Notes: generated by a model not told the origin, from the letters alone. Positions 37,117 through 45,700 are shown, counted from the first letter of the stretch. The stretch is DNA of 64,000 nucleotides from an uncultured Bacteroidota bacterium (GCA_902784465.1 CACZUZ010000013.1:1-64000); one strand, 5' to 3'. Numbers and translations are program-made.

Positions 37117-37984
37117 AAAGTATATTCCCCAGCTGCTCCTTAATCTTCTCTAGTTCATCCTTCATGGCCACCACGAGCCTCTGTATCTCCACATGGTTTG
37201 CTTTCGACCCCGTGGTGTTGATCTCCCTTCCCATCTCCTGCGCTATGAACCCCAGCTTCTTCCCGCTGCCCTCTTCCTGCTCCATCACCTGACGGAAATA
37301 GTTTATATGTTTCGCCAGTCGCACCTTCTCTTCCGTGATGTCAAGCTTTTCGAGATAGTAGATAAGCTCCTGTTCGAAGCGGTTCTCGTCCACATCCTTC
37401 ACGGCAGCGTCGCTCAAGTAGCTACGCATACGCTCCTTGGCAGTCTCTATCCTCTCCTTTTCGTATTGCGGTATCTCCCCGAGGTAGTGCTCTATTAGGT
37501 CCACGTGTTTCTTGAAGTCCTCTTTCAGTATCGTCCCCTCATGCTTTCGCGTCTCGTCAAGCTCCTGCAGCGTGGCAGCCATCAGCTCCTGCATCTCTCT
37601 CCATTCGGCCTCGCCCATGCCCTCAGAGCTGCTATCCTCCCACAGGTCGCTTTGGCCCATCACGAGAGCAAGAATGTCGCTGTCGCTCATCGTCATGCAC
37701 TGGCTTGCTGCGAATTCCTTAATCTCTTTCAGTCGTTCGGCTGCCGCCGACACGTTCAGTTTGCGTGCAGACCCCTCCTTATATTCCTCGCTCACGCTTA
37801 GGTCAATTTTGCCGCGTTCCAGCCTGTTGACCATGGCGCGGATGTCAAGCTCATGTTCTCGTAGTTCAGCCGGAAGCTTCAGGTTAGCATCCATCTGTTT
37901 GCTGTTAAGAGTCTTTATTTCAACGGTCATGATTTTGCCGCCGATTTCCTTTTGCCCTTTGGCAAATCCAGTCATCGATTTCAT
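37115..37984 (-). CDS. YicC/YloC family endoribonuclease
   Basis: A 289-residue YicC-family protein. MKSMTGFAKG is the near-invariant start, EIKTLNSKQMDANLKLP follows, and the C-terminal part has FIAQEMGREINTTGSKANHVEIQ, the DUF1732 signature (about 245-270). YicC members are reported to be RNA endonucleases. It is followed by the shared terminator and preceded by an 8-bp repeat array and apbE on the same strand. Confidence 0.93.
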   Translation of the reverse strand: MKSMTGFAKGQKEIGGKIMTVEIKTLNSKQMDANLKLPAELREHELDIRAMVNRLERGKIDLSVSEEYKEGSARKLNVSAAAERLKEIKEFAASQCMTMSDSDILALVMGQSDLWEDSSSEGMGEAEWREMQELMAATLQELDETRKHEGTILKEDFKKHVDLIEHYLGEIPQYEKERIETAKERMRSYLSDAAVKDVDENRFEQELIYYLEKLDITEEKVRLAKHINYFRQVMEQEEGSGKKLGFIAQEMGREINTTGSKANHVEIQRLVVAMKDELEKIKEQLGNIL

Positions 37985-38008
37985 ATAGTATATTTTTTTT
38001 AAGATTCA

Positions 38009-38117
38009 ATTCCCAAATTCCCCCATTAACTCATTCCCAAATTAACAAATTAACGTATTCCCAAATTAACAAATTAACACATTAACGAATTCCCTCATTA
38101 ACGAATTCCCACATTCT
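38009..38117. repeat. ATT-NNC array, 8-bp phase, 14 copies
   Basis: ATT starts at 38009 and every 8 bp up to 38113 without a break; units are AATTCCCA, AATTAACA, CATTAACG and so on. The last copies run into the 3' end of the apbE gene (38082 onward). Confidence 0.92.
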
Positions 38118-39152
38118 ATACCCTTCCCCATCGCTGTAGATGAATATCACCTTCTCCATGCTGTCGTCAGGGTGTCTCGCAATAAACTCTTTCGCCTTCT
38201 CCATTCCCATAACCATGAAAGCCGTCGCCAGTGCGTCAGCGCGCCAGGTGCTGACATCCACCACCGTGACGCTGAGCAGTGTATGCATTACAGGCCGTCC
38301 CGTCGAAGGGTCTATCGTATGCGAGTAGCGTACACCATCTTTCTCGTAGTATTTACGGTAGTTCCCCGAGGTCACCACCGCCCTGTCCCGCAGCGATATG
38401 GTGGTCTCCACCTCAGGACTGCTGTACTTGTTCTTGGCAGGCCTCTCGATGCCCACCTTCCATTCGCTCCCGTCGGGCTTTGTCCCTTTGGCATACACCT
38501 CGCCGCCTATGTCCACGAGGTAGCTCTCTATCCCTTTGCTTTCAAGGAAACGGCAGATCATATCCGTCGAGTAGCCTTGTGCTATGGCATTGAAGTCTAT
38601 GGTGCTCTCCGGACTTGCCTTGCGCACTATTATCCTCCCATCTTCGCCTCTGACAATCTCAGGCTGAGCCCCCACATATTGGAGCAGGCTGTCGATGACG
38701 GCGTCGCTCATCTCCTCGCGTTTTGAGAAGCCAAAGCCCCATGCGTTGACAAGCTTGCCCACCGTGCAGTCGAAAGCCCCTTCGCTGTAGTCATGCATCT
38801 CACGTGACATCTCTACCAGCTGTGCAAAGTCTTCGTTGACAACGCTGTCGCTGTTGTCGTTCACTCGTCTCAGCAGCGACTTCTCTTCCCACAGCGATGC
38901 CGTCATGTCGAACTCCTTCAGCAGTGAGTCTATCTCGCTCTGGAAATCCCTGTTCTTCTCGTCGTAGTAGGTGATAGAGTAGTAGGTACCCTGTGCCTGC
39001 CCTCGCAGCTTCACAGCCTCTTTCCCCTTGCCGCCCATCCCGCTGCATCCACATGCCAGCACCATGCTCATCAAGACCATGATGCACGCCGTCGTCCTCG
39101 TTCCGCTGCTCGTTGCTGCATTCCTGTCGCTGTCGAAAATGTTAGTCCTCAT
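38082..39152 (-). CDS. FAD:protein FMN transferase (ApbE-like lipoprotein)
   Basis: A 356-residue flavin transferase that attaches FMN covalently to Thr of target proteins such as Nqr or Rnf subunits. The lipobox VLAC has Cys34 (another Cys at 36). QGTYYSITYY, the DFNAIAQGYSTD motif, VDIGGEVYAKG and YSHTIDPSTGRPV are all family motifs. Membrane anchoring facing the periplasm is as usual. The last ~10 codons (ending FVNEGIR) are formed by the 8-bp array, so the C-terminal tail probably changed by repeat growth. No Nqr/Rnf genes are in the window. Confidence 0.92.
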   Translation of the reverse strand: MRTNIFDSDRNAATSSGTRTTACIMVLMSMVLACGCSGMGGKGKEAVKLRGQAQGTYYSITYYDEKNRDFQSEIDSLLKEFDMTASLWEEKSLLRRVNDNSDSVVNEDFAQLVEMSREMHDYSEGAFDCTVGKLVNAWGFGFSKREEMSDAVIDSLLQYVGAQPEIVRGEDGRIIVRKASPESTIDFNAIAQGYSTDMICRFLESKGIESYLVDIGGEVYAKGTKPDGSEWKVGIERPAKNKYSSPEVETTISLRDRAVVTSGNYRKYYEKDGVRYSHTIDPSTGRPVMHTLLSVTVVDVSTWRADALATAFMVMGMEKAKEFIARHPDDSMEKVIFIYSDGEGYRMWEFVNEGIR

Positions 39153-39176
39153 GGTTGTCTCTTTGCTATTTTGATT

Positions 39177-39208
39177 AAAAAAAAGCGTCCGGTCCTCCCG
39201 AACGCTTT
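39177..39208 (-). terminator. Terminator of the 465-residue T9SS cargo gene
   Basis: AAAGCGT and ACGCTTT arms with an inner CGG/CCG and one mismatch (39182-39207); on the minus strand it is followed by eight T. Confidence 0.75.
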
Positions 39209-39230
39209 CTTCTATTATTCTTTTGAAACC

Positions 39231-40628
39231 TTACTTGGAAAGGACGATGGTGCGGGTTGCAACCTTGCCGCTCTCCAGGTCTACTCTTACTACATAGGTG
39301 CCTTTTGCCAAAGTGCTGAGGTCGACGCTGTTGACACCCTTGGCGCTTATCATCTGCTGTCCGTTAAGGCTGTAGATGGCTATGCTCTTCACGGCCTCGT
39401 TGCTGCTGATGTTGATGAGTGCGCTTGTGGGGTTGGGGTATACGCTGATGGCGTTGTCGTCGGCACTGTTGATGCTCTCGTTGGCGAGGACTGTCACATA
39501 GCTGGTGTGCTCGCAGCCGGAGGACAGGTTCTCACCCTTCACGTAGACGTCGAAGTTCTCGGTGACGTTGTTCTTGGTGAACACGGTGTCGTGGCTGCCG
39601 TCATGCCAGGTGAAACGGATGTTGGCCTGGTCGCTGCTGACATGGAGGGTGCAGTTGGAACCAGGAGTGACACGCAGGTCACCGCTGATGGTGACGACGG
39701 GTATGGGGTTGATGGTGATGTTGGTCACCAGGATGGAGTCGCAGCCGTTGACGGCTTGACGCGGGAAGCGGATGGTGTCGCTCTTCGAGAAGGTGTAGAA
39801 GAGGGTGGTGTCGATGCTGCTGGTGTCGGAAGTACGCAGCGAGAAGTGATAGGTGAAGTCACCGCAACTCTTCTCGTTCACCGTGAAGGTGTTGCCGTGC
39901 TTGATGTTGAAAGTCACCGTTGCCAGACTGTCGAAGCAACGCTCGGCGGTACGGGGGTGGAAGATGCGGCGGAATGCTGCCGTCGAGTGCGAGAACGACG
40001 ACGAGGTCAGCACGGTGCCGTCAACGGTGATGATCTCGGGAGCCATGTCACCGTTCCACAGCCACTCTGTCGACTCGCAGGCCACGACGATGGTGTCGTA
40101 ATTCTTCTGCTCTACGTTGTTCACCGTCAGGTTGAGGGTGATGGTCGAGTCGCAGTTCGGGTTGGTGTTGTCGTTGATGGTGTAGGTGCCTGACACTTCG
40201 TAGGTTTGGCTCTTGAAGGTGTACTGCTGGCAAGCAACGACATCGTAGGTGACTTCGGCTGAGTTGGCAAGTACAAGGTTGATGGTGACAGTGCTGTCGC
40301 AGCCGTTCTCTCCCGTGAAGGTCTGGGTATGGGTACCAGATGTGGTATATGTCTGATTGCCCCACTGATAGGTGCAACCTCCCTGGACAGGCTCTGCCAC
40401 CGTGTTCGTCACGCTGTTGTTGATGGTGAGGTCGAGAATGTAAAGTGTATCCCCGTCAATGTGGGTCACTACCGTGTCGGAGGTATAGGTCGCCCCGGTC
40501 ACTGACCATGTGTAGCTGTCACATTTCGTAAGTGTGCTGTCGATGTGTACCGCTGAATTGACCTGCGCCTTCATTGCACAAGGCATTAACAATGCGGCCA
40601 CGAGTAGGAAGAATACTCTTTTTTTCAT
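39231..40628 (-). CDS. T9SS cargo protein with repeated GCDSTVT-type modules
   Basis: A 465-residue secreted protein. Signal peptide 1-21 (ending AMKAQ). It has repeated short modules of about 70-80 residues with Cys pairs, each ending in a motif like NGCDSTVTINLVL, NPNCDSTITLNLTV or NGCDSILVTNITI, known from Bacteroidales and Cytophaga surface proteins. A PKD-like stretch is around 300-380. The C-terminus (ISVYPNPTSALINISS, IAIYSLNGQQM, LAKGTYVVRV) is a T9SS type A sorting domain. No enzymatic domain is seen. It has its own promoter box and terminator. Confidence 0.87.
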   Translation of the reverse strand: MKKRVFFLLVAALLMPCAMKAQVNSAVHIDSTLTKCDSYTWSVTGATYTSDTVVTHIDGDTLYILDLTINNSVTNTVAEPVQGGCTYQWGNQTYTTSGTHTQTFTGENGCDSTVTINLVLANSAEVTYDVVACQQYTFKSQTYEVSGTYTINDNTNPNCDSTITLNLTVNNVEQKNYDTIVVACESTEWLWNGDMAPEIITVDGTVLTSSSFSHSTAAFRRIFHPRTAERCFDSLATVTFNIKHGNTFTVNEKSCGDFTYHFSLRTSDTSSIDTTLFYTFSKSDTIRFPRQAVNGCDSILVTNITINPIPVVTISGDLRVTPGSNCTLHVSSDQANIRFTWHDGSHDTVFTKNNVTENFDVYVKGENLSSGCEHTSYVTVLANESINSADDNAISVYPNPTSALINISSNEAVKSIAIYSLNGQQMISAKGVNSVDLSTLAKGTYVVRVDLESGKVATRTIVLSK

Positions 40629-40737
40629 CTTCTGGTTGGATTTTGTATTATTAATTTTTTGTTTATTATTCTTAACTTGCTGATAAAACGCTTCTTATTG
40701 GATAAAATGCCTTTTCTCCAGACAAATTATCAACATG

Positions 40738-40745
40738 CAAAGATA
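40738..40745 (-). promoter_or_regulatory. -7 box of the 465-residue T9SS cargo gene
   Basis: TATCTTTG on the minus strand, about 110 nt before the start. No clear -33 element. Confidence 0.5.
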
Positions 40746-40822
40746 ATAAATATTTTTAAATGCCATAAAAATATTGTAAAAAATTCATCTTTCGGATACT
40801 CCATGTCCCTCTCATTCACGCG

Positions 40823-42256
40823 CTAATCCAACGCCTGCTGCTCTCGGATGCTCAGCTCCACCACGTTCTCCACATGCTGTGTGTGTGGGAACATGTCTAC
40901 GGGCTGTATCCTCCCGACGCTGTATTTCGCTGCCAGCAACGCCAGGTCTCGTGCCTGTGTGGCTGGGTTGCAGCTTACATACACTATCTTCCGCGGCTCC
41001 ATCCGCAGCAGCTGCTCCACCACCTTCTCGTGCATTCCGGCACGCGGCGGGTCGGTAATCACCACGTCGGGTCGCCCATTGGCCTCCACAAACTCGTCGG
41101 TGAGCACTTTGGCCATGTCGCCGGCATAGAAGGTGCAGTTGTCGAATCCGTTGACGGCCGCATTTTTCCATGCGTCGGCAATGGCCTCTTCCACATATTC
41201 TATGCCTACCACCTTTTTACAGGAGCCGGCAACAAACTGCGCTATCGTCCCCGTTCCGGTATAGAGGTCGTAGACGGTCTCGTCTCCCCGCAGCTCCGCA
41301 AAGTCGGCAACGAAGCTGTACAGCCTATGGGCCTGCTCTGAATTGGTCTGGTAGAACGATTTGGGGTTGATCTTAAACCTCAGCGGCTCCCCGCCACGGT
41401 AGCGTGGCATCTGCTCGGTGATGTGGTCTTGCCCGCTGAAGCACTCCGCCTCGAGGTCGGCATAGCTGTCGTTCATCTTGCCGTTGATGATATACATCAG
41501 CGATGTTATGGCGGGGAAGCTGTCGCGCAGATACTCCATCATGGGCTTCAGCCATTCGGGACGGTCCTCGGCAACGATGACGATAACCATCAGCTCGCCG
41601 GTGCTGCTGTTGCGTATCACCACATTACGCATGTAGCCTGTGTGGTTGCGTATGTCGTAGAAGGGGAGACCATGCTCCAGGGCGTAGTCCCGCAACGCCA
41701 TGCGTATGGCGTTGGACGGCTCTGCCTGTAGGTGGCAACGCTCTATGGGCAGCACCTTGTCGAACACCTGCGGCACATGGAAACCTACCGCCCCGGGGTC
41801 GTCATCGCTTCGCTGCTCCCCGACGGCAAGCCACCGCTTGCTGGAGAAGGTGAATTCCAGCTTGTTGCGATACTCGAAGATGCGTTCCGACCCACAGATG
41901 GGACGCATCTGCGTGGTGTCTACGTGGCCGAGACGCTCCAGGTTGTCGCGCACCTGCTGCTGCTTGTAGCGTAGCTGCGCCTCGTAGCTCATACACTGCC
42001 ATTTGCATCCTCCGCAGGTGCCGAAATGGCTGCACACCGGCTCCACACGCATCGGCGACGCCTGCTTCAATGCCAGCACACGCCCTTCGGCATATTTCTT
42101 CTTTTTCTTGAAGATCTTCAAGTCTATGACATCGCCTGGCACGGCAAACGGAACAAACACCACCATGCCGTCAACCCGCACTATGGCATTCCCCTCCGCC
42201 CCCGCATCACTCACTGTGACATCGGGGATTATTATTTCTTTCTTGTTTCTTGACAT
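40823..42256 (-). CDS. rlmD: 23S rRNA (uracil-5-)-methyltransferase RlmD-type
   Basis: A 477-residue TrmA/RumA-family m5U methyltransferase. The N-terminal TRAM domain (about 8-65) is followed by the iron-sulfur motif C75-x5-C81-x2-C84 (CSHFGTCGGC), the SAM domain with YDLYTGTGTIAQF, and the catalytic VSCNPATQARDL. RlmD is the best guess; RlmCD-like or TrmA-like specificity cannot be excluded. The start at 42256 (MSRNKKEIIIP) is chosen. The open reading frame continues 66 codons upstream only because it reads through a TCTAG array (SRSSRQSRSS), which is not conserved protein. Confidence 0.9.
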   Translation of the reverse strand: MSRNKKEIIIPDVTVSDAGAEGNAIVRVDGMVVFVPFAVPGDVIDLKIFKKKKKYAEGRVLALKQASPMRVEPVCSHFGTCGGCKWQCMSYEAQLRYKQQQVRDNLERLGHVDTTQMRPICGSERIFEYRNKLEFTFSSKRWLAVGEQRSDDDPGAVGFHVPQVFDKVLPIERCHLQAEPSNAIRMALRDYALEHGLPFYDIRNHTGYMRNVVIRNSSTGELMVIVIVAEDRPEWLKPMMEYLRDSFPAITSLMYIINGKMNDSYADLEAECFSGQDHITEQMPRYRGGEPLRFKINPKSFYQTNSEQAHRLYSFVADFAELRGDETVYDLYTGTGTIAQFVAGSCKKVVGIEYVEEAIADAWKNAAVNGFDNCTFYAGDMAKVLTDEFVEANGRPDVVITDPPRAGMHEKVVEQLLRMEPRKIVYVSCNPATQARDLALLAAKYSVGRIQPVDMFPHTQHVENVVELSIREQQALD

Positions 42257-42274
42257 GTTCTTCGCAGTTTTTTT

Positions 42275-42370
42275 TCTAGATTTTCTAGATTTTCTAGATT
42301 GTCTAGAGCTTCTAGATTGTCTAGAGCTTCTAGATTTTCTAGAGCTTCTAGATTGTCTAGAGCTTCTAGA
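42275..42370. repeat. TCTAG array, 9-bp phase, 11 copies
   Basis: TCTAG starts at 42275 and every 9 bp to 42365. The triplets between are ATT, GCT, TTG in mixed order. It lies between rpmH with its terminator and rlmD. Confidence 0.94.
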
Positions 42371-42378
42371 TTTTCCTA

Positions 42379-42409
42379 CAAAAAAAGAAGTATTGTTCTC
42401 AATACTTCT
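42379..42409 (-). terminator. Terminator of rpmH
   Basis: Perfect 10-bp stem AGAAGTATTG (42386-42395) with 42400-42409, loop TTCT, A-tract 42379-42386 (T-tract on the minus strand). A second hairpin with the same loop lies at 42428-42449 (GGTTCCGGC-TTCT-GCCGGAACC). Confidence 0.92.
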
Positions 42410-42460
42410 CCTCTTGTTTGGCAAACAGGTTCCGGCTTCTGCCGGAACCGGCACCGTCGT

Positions 42461-42607
42461 TTATCGCTCGTCCGAAACGGTCAGTTTTTTTCTGCCTTTT
42501 CTGCGGCGTGCTGCCAGAACTTTGCGGCCATTTGCCGTCGACATTCTCTGACGGAAACCGTGCTTATTTGCTCTTTTTCTGCGTGATGGTTGAAATGTTC
42601 TCTTCAT
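42461..42607 (-). CDS. rpmH: 50S ribosomal protein L34
   Basis: A 48-residue bL34, read directly from the minus strand. The translation begins [20 protein letters not shown], then [20 protein letters not shown] and ends KLTVSDER. This is the full family sequence, with the invariant KRTFQPS start and the FR-R-MST-GR-VL-RR-KGR core. The gene is shorter than usual ORF cut-offs and is easily missed. A -7 box lies 22 nt upstream and a strong terminator follows. It is not next to rnpA or dnaA here, as is common in Bacteroidota. Confidence 0.98.
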   Translation of the reverse strand: MKRTFQPSRRKRANKHGFRQRMSTANGRKVLAARRRKGRKKLTVSDER

Positions 42608-42628
42608 TTTTACTCAATTTTGGAAGTG

Positions 42629-42636
42629 CAAAAGTA
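42629..42636 (-). promoter_or_regulatory. -7 box of rpmH
   Basis: TACTTTTG on the minus strand, 22 nt before the rpmH start at 42607. Confidence 0.65.
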
Positions 42637-42760
42637 CACAAAAAAAATAATATACCACCATTTTTTGTTAAAAACTTTCTACGATTTTTGTCAACCTGCT
42701 GTGTCTCAGTGCGAAAAAATTATTTTTTTCTTTCTTTCCTGTTAATTAAAAAAAAGTGTG

Positions 42761-42768
42761 TACATTTG
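42761..42768 (+). promoter_or_regulatory. -7 box of the TPR/secG unit
   Basis: TACATTTG on the + strand, 33 nt before the ATG at 42801. Confidence 0.6.
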
Positions 42769-42800
42769 CACTTTCAATTTTTGTACGCAATTCTGACAAA

Positions 42801-43472
42801 ATGATGGATAAATCAGCATTTAATGTTAAACTCGACGACCTCTGCAGTTACTCGATGACCGACAAGTCGGAAATCCAGTCCGAAAGAACACGTTTCCCCT
42901 TCTGTGCCCTCCTCCAGATGATGGACATCCTCAGCGACAAGGCTATCGGCACCTCCAACTGGGAACAACGGTTCCTCCCCAAAATGGGCCTCTACCTCAC
43001 CGACTTCGACAGGTTCGCTCACTATCTCGACCATGTCTCCCTCACCGAGATCCAGTCGGCTGCCGACATCAAGGCCAAGCAGCAGGTCGAAAAAGCCAAA
43101 GACCAGGAATTTGCCCCCACCGACGACACCTCCTTCGACATCATGCGCGAAATCAACTCCTACCAGGAGGTCTCTTTCAAAACCGCCCCGAAGAGCGTTA
43201 TTCTCTCCAAATTTCTCGAAACAGGCAACTACAAACCCGAAGATTTGGGCGAAATGCCGACCATCTCCGTCGAAGATTTAGGCAAAAAGAGCATCGAACA
43301 GGACGACTCGTTGAATACTGAAACTATGGCACTTATCTATGAAAAGCAGGGTCACTTCGATCGCGCTATTTCCATATATGAAAAATTAGTGTCTCGTAAT
43401 CCCGAAAAAAGTAGTACTTTTGCAATTCGTATTTCCGAACTCAAAATGAAACTCGAGAACTCCAAAAAATAA
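42801..43472 (+). CDS. Hypothetical protein with C-terminal TPR motif
   Basis: A 223-residue cytoplasmic protein. The N-terminal ~150 residues are unrecognised, with a mixture of Asp, Glu, Lys and several Met. The C-terminal ~50 residues contain a tetratricopeptide motif (TMALIYEKQGHFDRAISIYEKLVSRNPEKS). Proteins of this kind lie just before secG in other Bacteroidales, so a link to secretion is possible but unproven. Two ATGs stand at 42801 and 42804. The 109-bp gap to secG contains palindromic CGTTATAACG repeats. Confidence 0.75.
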   Translation: MMDKSAFNVKLDDLCSYSMTDKSEIQSERTRFPFCALLQMMDILSDKAIGTSNWEQRFLPKMGLYLTDFDRFAHYLDHVSLTEIQSAADIKAKQQVEKAKDQEFAPTDDTSFDIMREINSYQEVSFKTAPKSVILSKFLETGNYKPEDLGEMPTISVEDLGKKSIEQDDSLNTETMALIYEKQGHFDRAISIYEKLVSRNPEKSSTFAIRISELKMKLENSKK

Positions 43473-43481
43473 CTAAAACCT

Positions 43482-43549
43482 CGTTATAACGTTATTCCGA
43501 AATCCCGAAAAACCTCGTTATAACGAAATACCGTTATAACGTTATAACG
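43482..43549 (+). repeat. Four CGTTATAACG palindromes
   Basis: Perfect 10-bp palindromes at 43482-43491, 43516-43525, 43532-43541 and 43540-43549 (the last two overlap by 2 bp), in the gap before secG. Between them are CCGAAAT/CCCGAAAAA words like those before etfA. Confidence 0.85.
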
Positions 43550-43581
43550 AAAAAATCAAAGAAACCAAAAAAAAATTTTAT

Positions 43582-43938
43582 ATGTACACTTTCATCGTAA
43601 TCCTTATTCTGATTGTCAGCATTGTGTTGGCCTTGGTTGTATTGGTCCAGAACTCGAAAGGTGGTGGTCTCGCTGCCAACTTCTCGGCTCCTAACCAGAT
43701 TATGGGTGTCCGCAAAACCACCGACTTCCTCGAGAAGCTCACTTGGGGTTTAGCCATTGCACTTGTCGTTCTCAGCCTTATTGCCACCATCACCATCGGC
43801 GGCGGCAAGAGCTCAGCAACGCAGAAGAATGCCGTCAACCCCGACCAGATGGAGATGCCCTCGGCAGCCCAGGCAGTAGCTGGAGGTCAGCAGGCCGCCG
43901 AGCCGGCACAACCTGCTCAGCTCCCCGACGCCCAATAA
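43582..43938 (+). CDS. secG: Preprotein translocase subunit SecG
   Basis: A 118-residue inner-membrane subunit of SecYEG. Two hydrophobic helices (about 3-23 and 53-73) enclose the conserved loop VLVQNSKGGGLAANFSAPNQ and then GVRKTTDFLEKLTW. The C-terminal tail (about 75-118) is Ala/Gln/Pro rich and variable, as in other Bacteroidota. A terminator follows 100 nt later. Confidence 0.96.
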   Translation: MYTFIVILILIVSIVLALVVLVQNSKGGGLAANFSAPNQIMGVRKTTDFLEKLTWGLAIALVVLSLIATITIGGGKSSATQKNAVNPDQMEMPSAAQAVAGGQQAAEPAQPAQLPDAQ

Positions 43939-44035
43939 GCTCTCGGCCCATTTCCGGCCCTTCCCCCTGCCATGCACAGCAAGGCATGAAGGGTGAAAGC
44001 CCAAACGCCGACCAAGCAAGAATCAAGCAAGAATA

Positions 44036-44070
44036 AAGATTTGTCACCCCCTAGGCGACAAATCTTTTTT
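44036..44070 (+). terminator. Terminator after secG
   Basis: Stem AAGATTTGTC (44036-44045) pairs with GACAAATCTT (44057-44066), followed by TTTTTT. Confidence 0.9.
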
Positions 44071-44086
44071 CATAGCCCCCCCCCCA

Positions 44087-44211
44087 ATCCGTCCATCCGT
44101 CAATCCGAAAATCCGAAAATCCGTCAATCCGAAAATCCCCCAATCCGAAAATCCCCCAATCCGAAAATCCGTCCATCCGAAAATCCGAAAATCCGAAAAT
44201 CCAAAAATCCC
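44087..44211. repeat. ATCC array, 8-bp phase, 16 copies
   Basis: ATCC starts at 44087 and every 8 bp to 44207 with no break. Units are AATCCGAA, AATCCGTC and AATCCCCC in mixed order. The array ends right at the GTG start of the RecD-like gene. Confidence 0.95.
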
Positions 44212-44212
44212 C

Positions 44213-45643
44213 GTGCCCTCGTCAGTCGAACAACTCATCTTCTCCTTCTTCCCCCACCAGCCTACCGCCGACCAGCGTCAGGCCTGCGCCCGCATCGTCG
44301 ATTTCCTCTTCGACGACAACCCCCGCTCGGCCTTCATCCTCCGCGGCTATGCCGGCACCGGCAAGACCTCGCTCGTGTCGGCCCTCATCAAGGCAGCCCC
44401 CCGTCTGCGGATCCGCACCCAGCTCCTCGCCCCGACGGGTCGCGCCGCCAAGGTCTTGTCGGGCTACTCCGGCAAGCGCGCCTACACCATCCACAAGAAG
44501 ATATACATGTCGGTCATCGACGCCATGGGTGCCGTCCGCACCGTCCGCGCCCTGAACAAGAACAGCTACACCCTCTTCATCGTCGACGAGGCCTCCATGA
44601 TTGGCGCCCATCCCGACGAGAACGCCCAGCACTCCCTCCTCGAAGACCTCGTCGACTACGTCCTCGACGGCTCCCACTGCCGCCTCATGCTCATCGGCGA
44701 CTCCGCCCAGCTGCCACCCGTAGGCTCCGCCGACAGCCCCGCGCTCTCGGCCCACTACATGAGCGGCCTCGCCGACCTCCATATCCACCACGCCTCGCTC
44801 ACCGAGGTGGTCCGCCAGCAGCAGATGTCGGGCATCCTCGCCAACGCCACCGCCATCAGAAACCAGATTGCCCAGATGGAGGATTTCGACGAGGTGCAGC
44901 TGCCGCTCTTCCGTACCGACGGCTTCGCCGACGTCGTCCGTCTCCACGGCTCCGACCTGGAGGAGACCCTCAACCGCGAATACTCCGGCGGCGGCCTCGA
45001 CAGCGCTGTCTTCGTCTGCCGCTCCAACAAGAGGGCCAACCTCTACAACCAGGCCATCCGCAGCCGCGTCCTCTACCGCGACGACGAGATTGGCACCGGA
45101 GACTACCTCATGGTGGTCAAGAACAACTACCACTGGCTCGACGAGGATGCCGACATGGGCTTCATCGCCAATGGCGACATCGTCGAGGTGCTGTCCGCAC
45201 GCAACTACCAGGAACTCTATGGCTTCCATTTCGTCGACGTGTCGCTGCGTTTCGTCGACTACCCCGACGCCCCCACCGTGGAGTGCAAGCTCCTCCTCGA
45301 GACACTCCATTCTGAGTCGCCCTCCCTCACCCGCGACGAGTCCCAGCGCCTCTTCACCGAGGTCATGGCCGACTATGCCGACCTCCCCACCAAGGCGGAA
45401 CGCCTCAACGCCCTGCGTACCAACCCTTACTTCAACGCCCTGCAGGTCAAGTTCGCCTACGCGCTGACCTGCCACAAGACCCAGGGCGGACAGTGGCCGG
45501 TGGTCTTCGTCGACCAAGGCTACCTCTCCGACGACATGATATCGCGCGAGTACCTCCGCTGGCTCTACACAGCCCTCACCCGCGCCACCAGCCGCATCTA
45601 TCTCCTCAATTTCGACGACAAATTCTTCGCCCCCAGCACATGA
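44213..45643 (+). CDS. RecD-like superfamily 1 helicase
   Basis: A 476-residue ATPase. Walker A is GYAGTGKT (45-52), Walker B FIVDEASM, then the motif III-like LIGDSAQLPPVG, and near the C-terminus the UvrD/RecD-like motifs CHKTQGGQWPVVFVD and YTALTRATSRIYL. It resembles short RecD2/exodeoxyribonuclease V alpha-like helicases of Bacteroidota and has no nuclease domain. A role in DNA repair is inferred from the family. It seems to start at GTG (44213), at the end of an 8-bp repeat array. No ATG exists early enough to give the Walker A region. Confidence 0.88.
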   Translation: MPSSVEQLIFSFFPHQPTADQRQACARIVDFLFDDNPRSAFILRGYAGTGKTSLVSALIKAAPRLRIRTQLLAPTGRAAKVLSGYSGKRAYTIHKKIYMSVIDAMGAVRTVRALNKNSYTLFIVDEASMIGAHPDENAQHSLLEDLVDYVLDGSHCRLMLIGDSAQLPPVGSADSPALSAHYMSGLADLHIHHASLTEVVRQQQMSGILANATAIRNQIAQMEDFDEVQLPLFRTDGFADVVRLHGSDLEETLNREYSGGGLDSAVFVCRSNKRANLYNQAIRSRVLYRDDEIGTGDYLMVVKNNYHWLDEDADMGFIANGDIVEVLSARNYQELYGFHFVDVSLRFVDYPDAPTVECKLLLETLHSESPSLTRDESQRLFTEVMADYADLPTKAERLNALRTNPYFNALQVKFAYALTCHKTQGGQWPVVFVDQGYLSDDMISREYLRWLYTALTRATSRIYLLNFDDKFFAPST

Positions 45644-45644
45644 C

Positions 45645-45678
45645 AAAAAAAAAGAGCATCCCTTCCAGAATGCTCTTT
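45645..45678 (-). terminator. Terminator of the HU gene
   Basis: AAAGAGCAT (45651-45659) pairs with ATGCTCTTT (45670-45678) around a 10-nt loop; the A-tract 45645-45653 gives T on the minus strand. Confidence 0.8.
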
Positions 45679-45700
45679 CCAATGAAAAAGGTCTACAAGC

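Noticed and set aside
42257..42454. N-terminal 66-codon extension of RlmD
   Set aside because: It is a translation of the TCTAG array and the rpmH terminator region (SRSSRQSRSS); the family start is at 42256.
44222..45682. A 486-codon minus-strand open frame opposite the RecD-like helicase gene
   Set aside because: The + strand frame has Walker A/B and helicase motifs; the minus frame is a Val/Glu/Gly-rich shadow.
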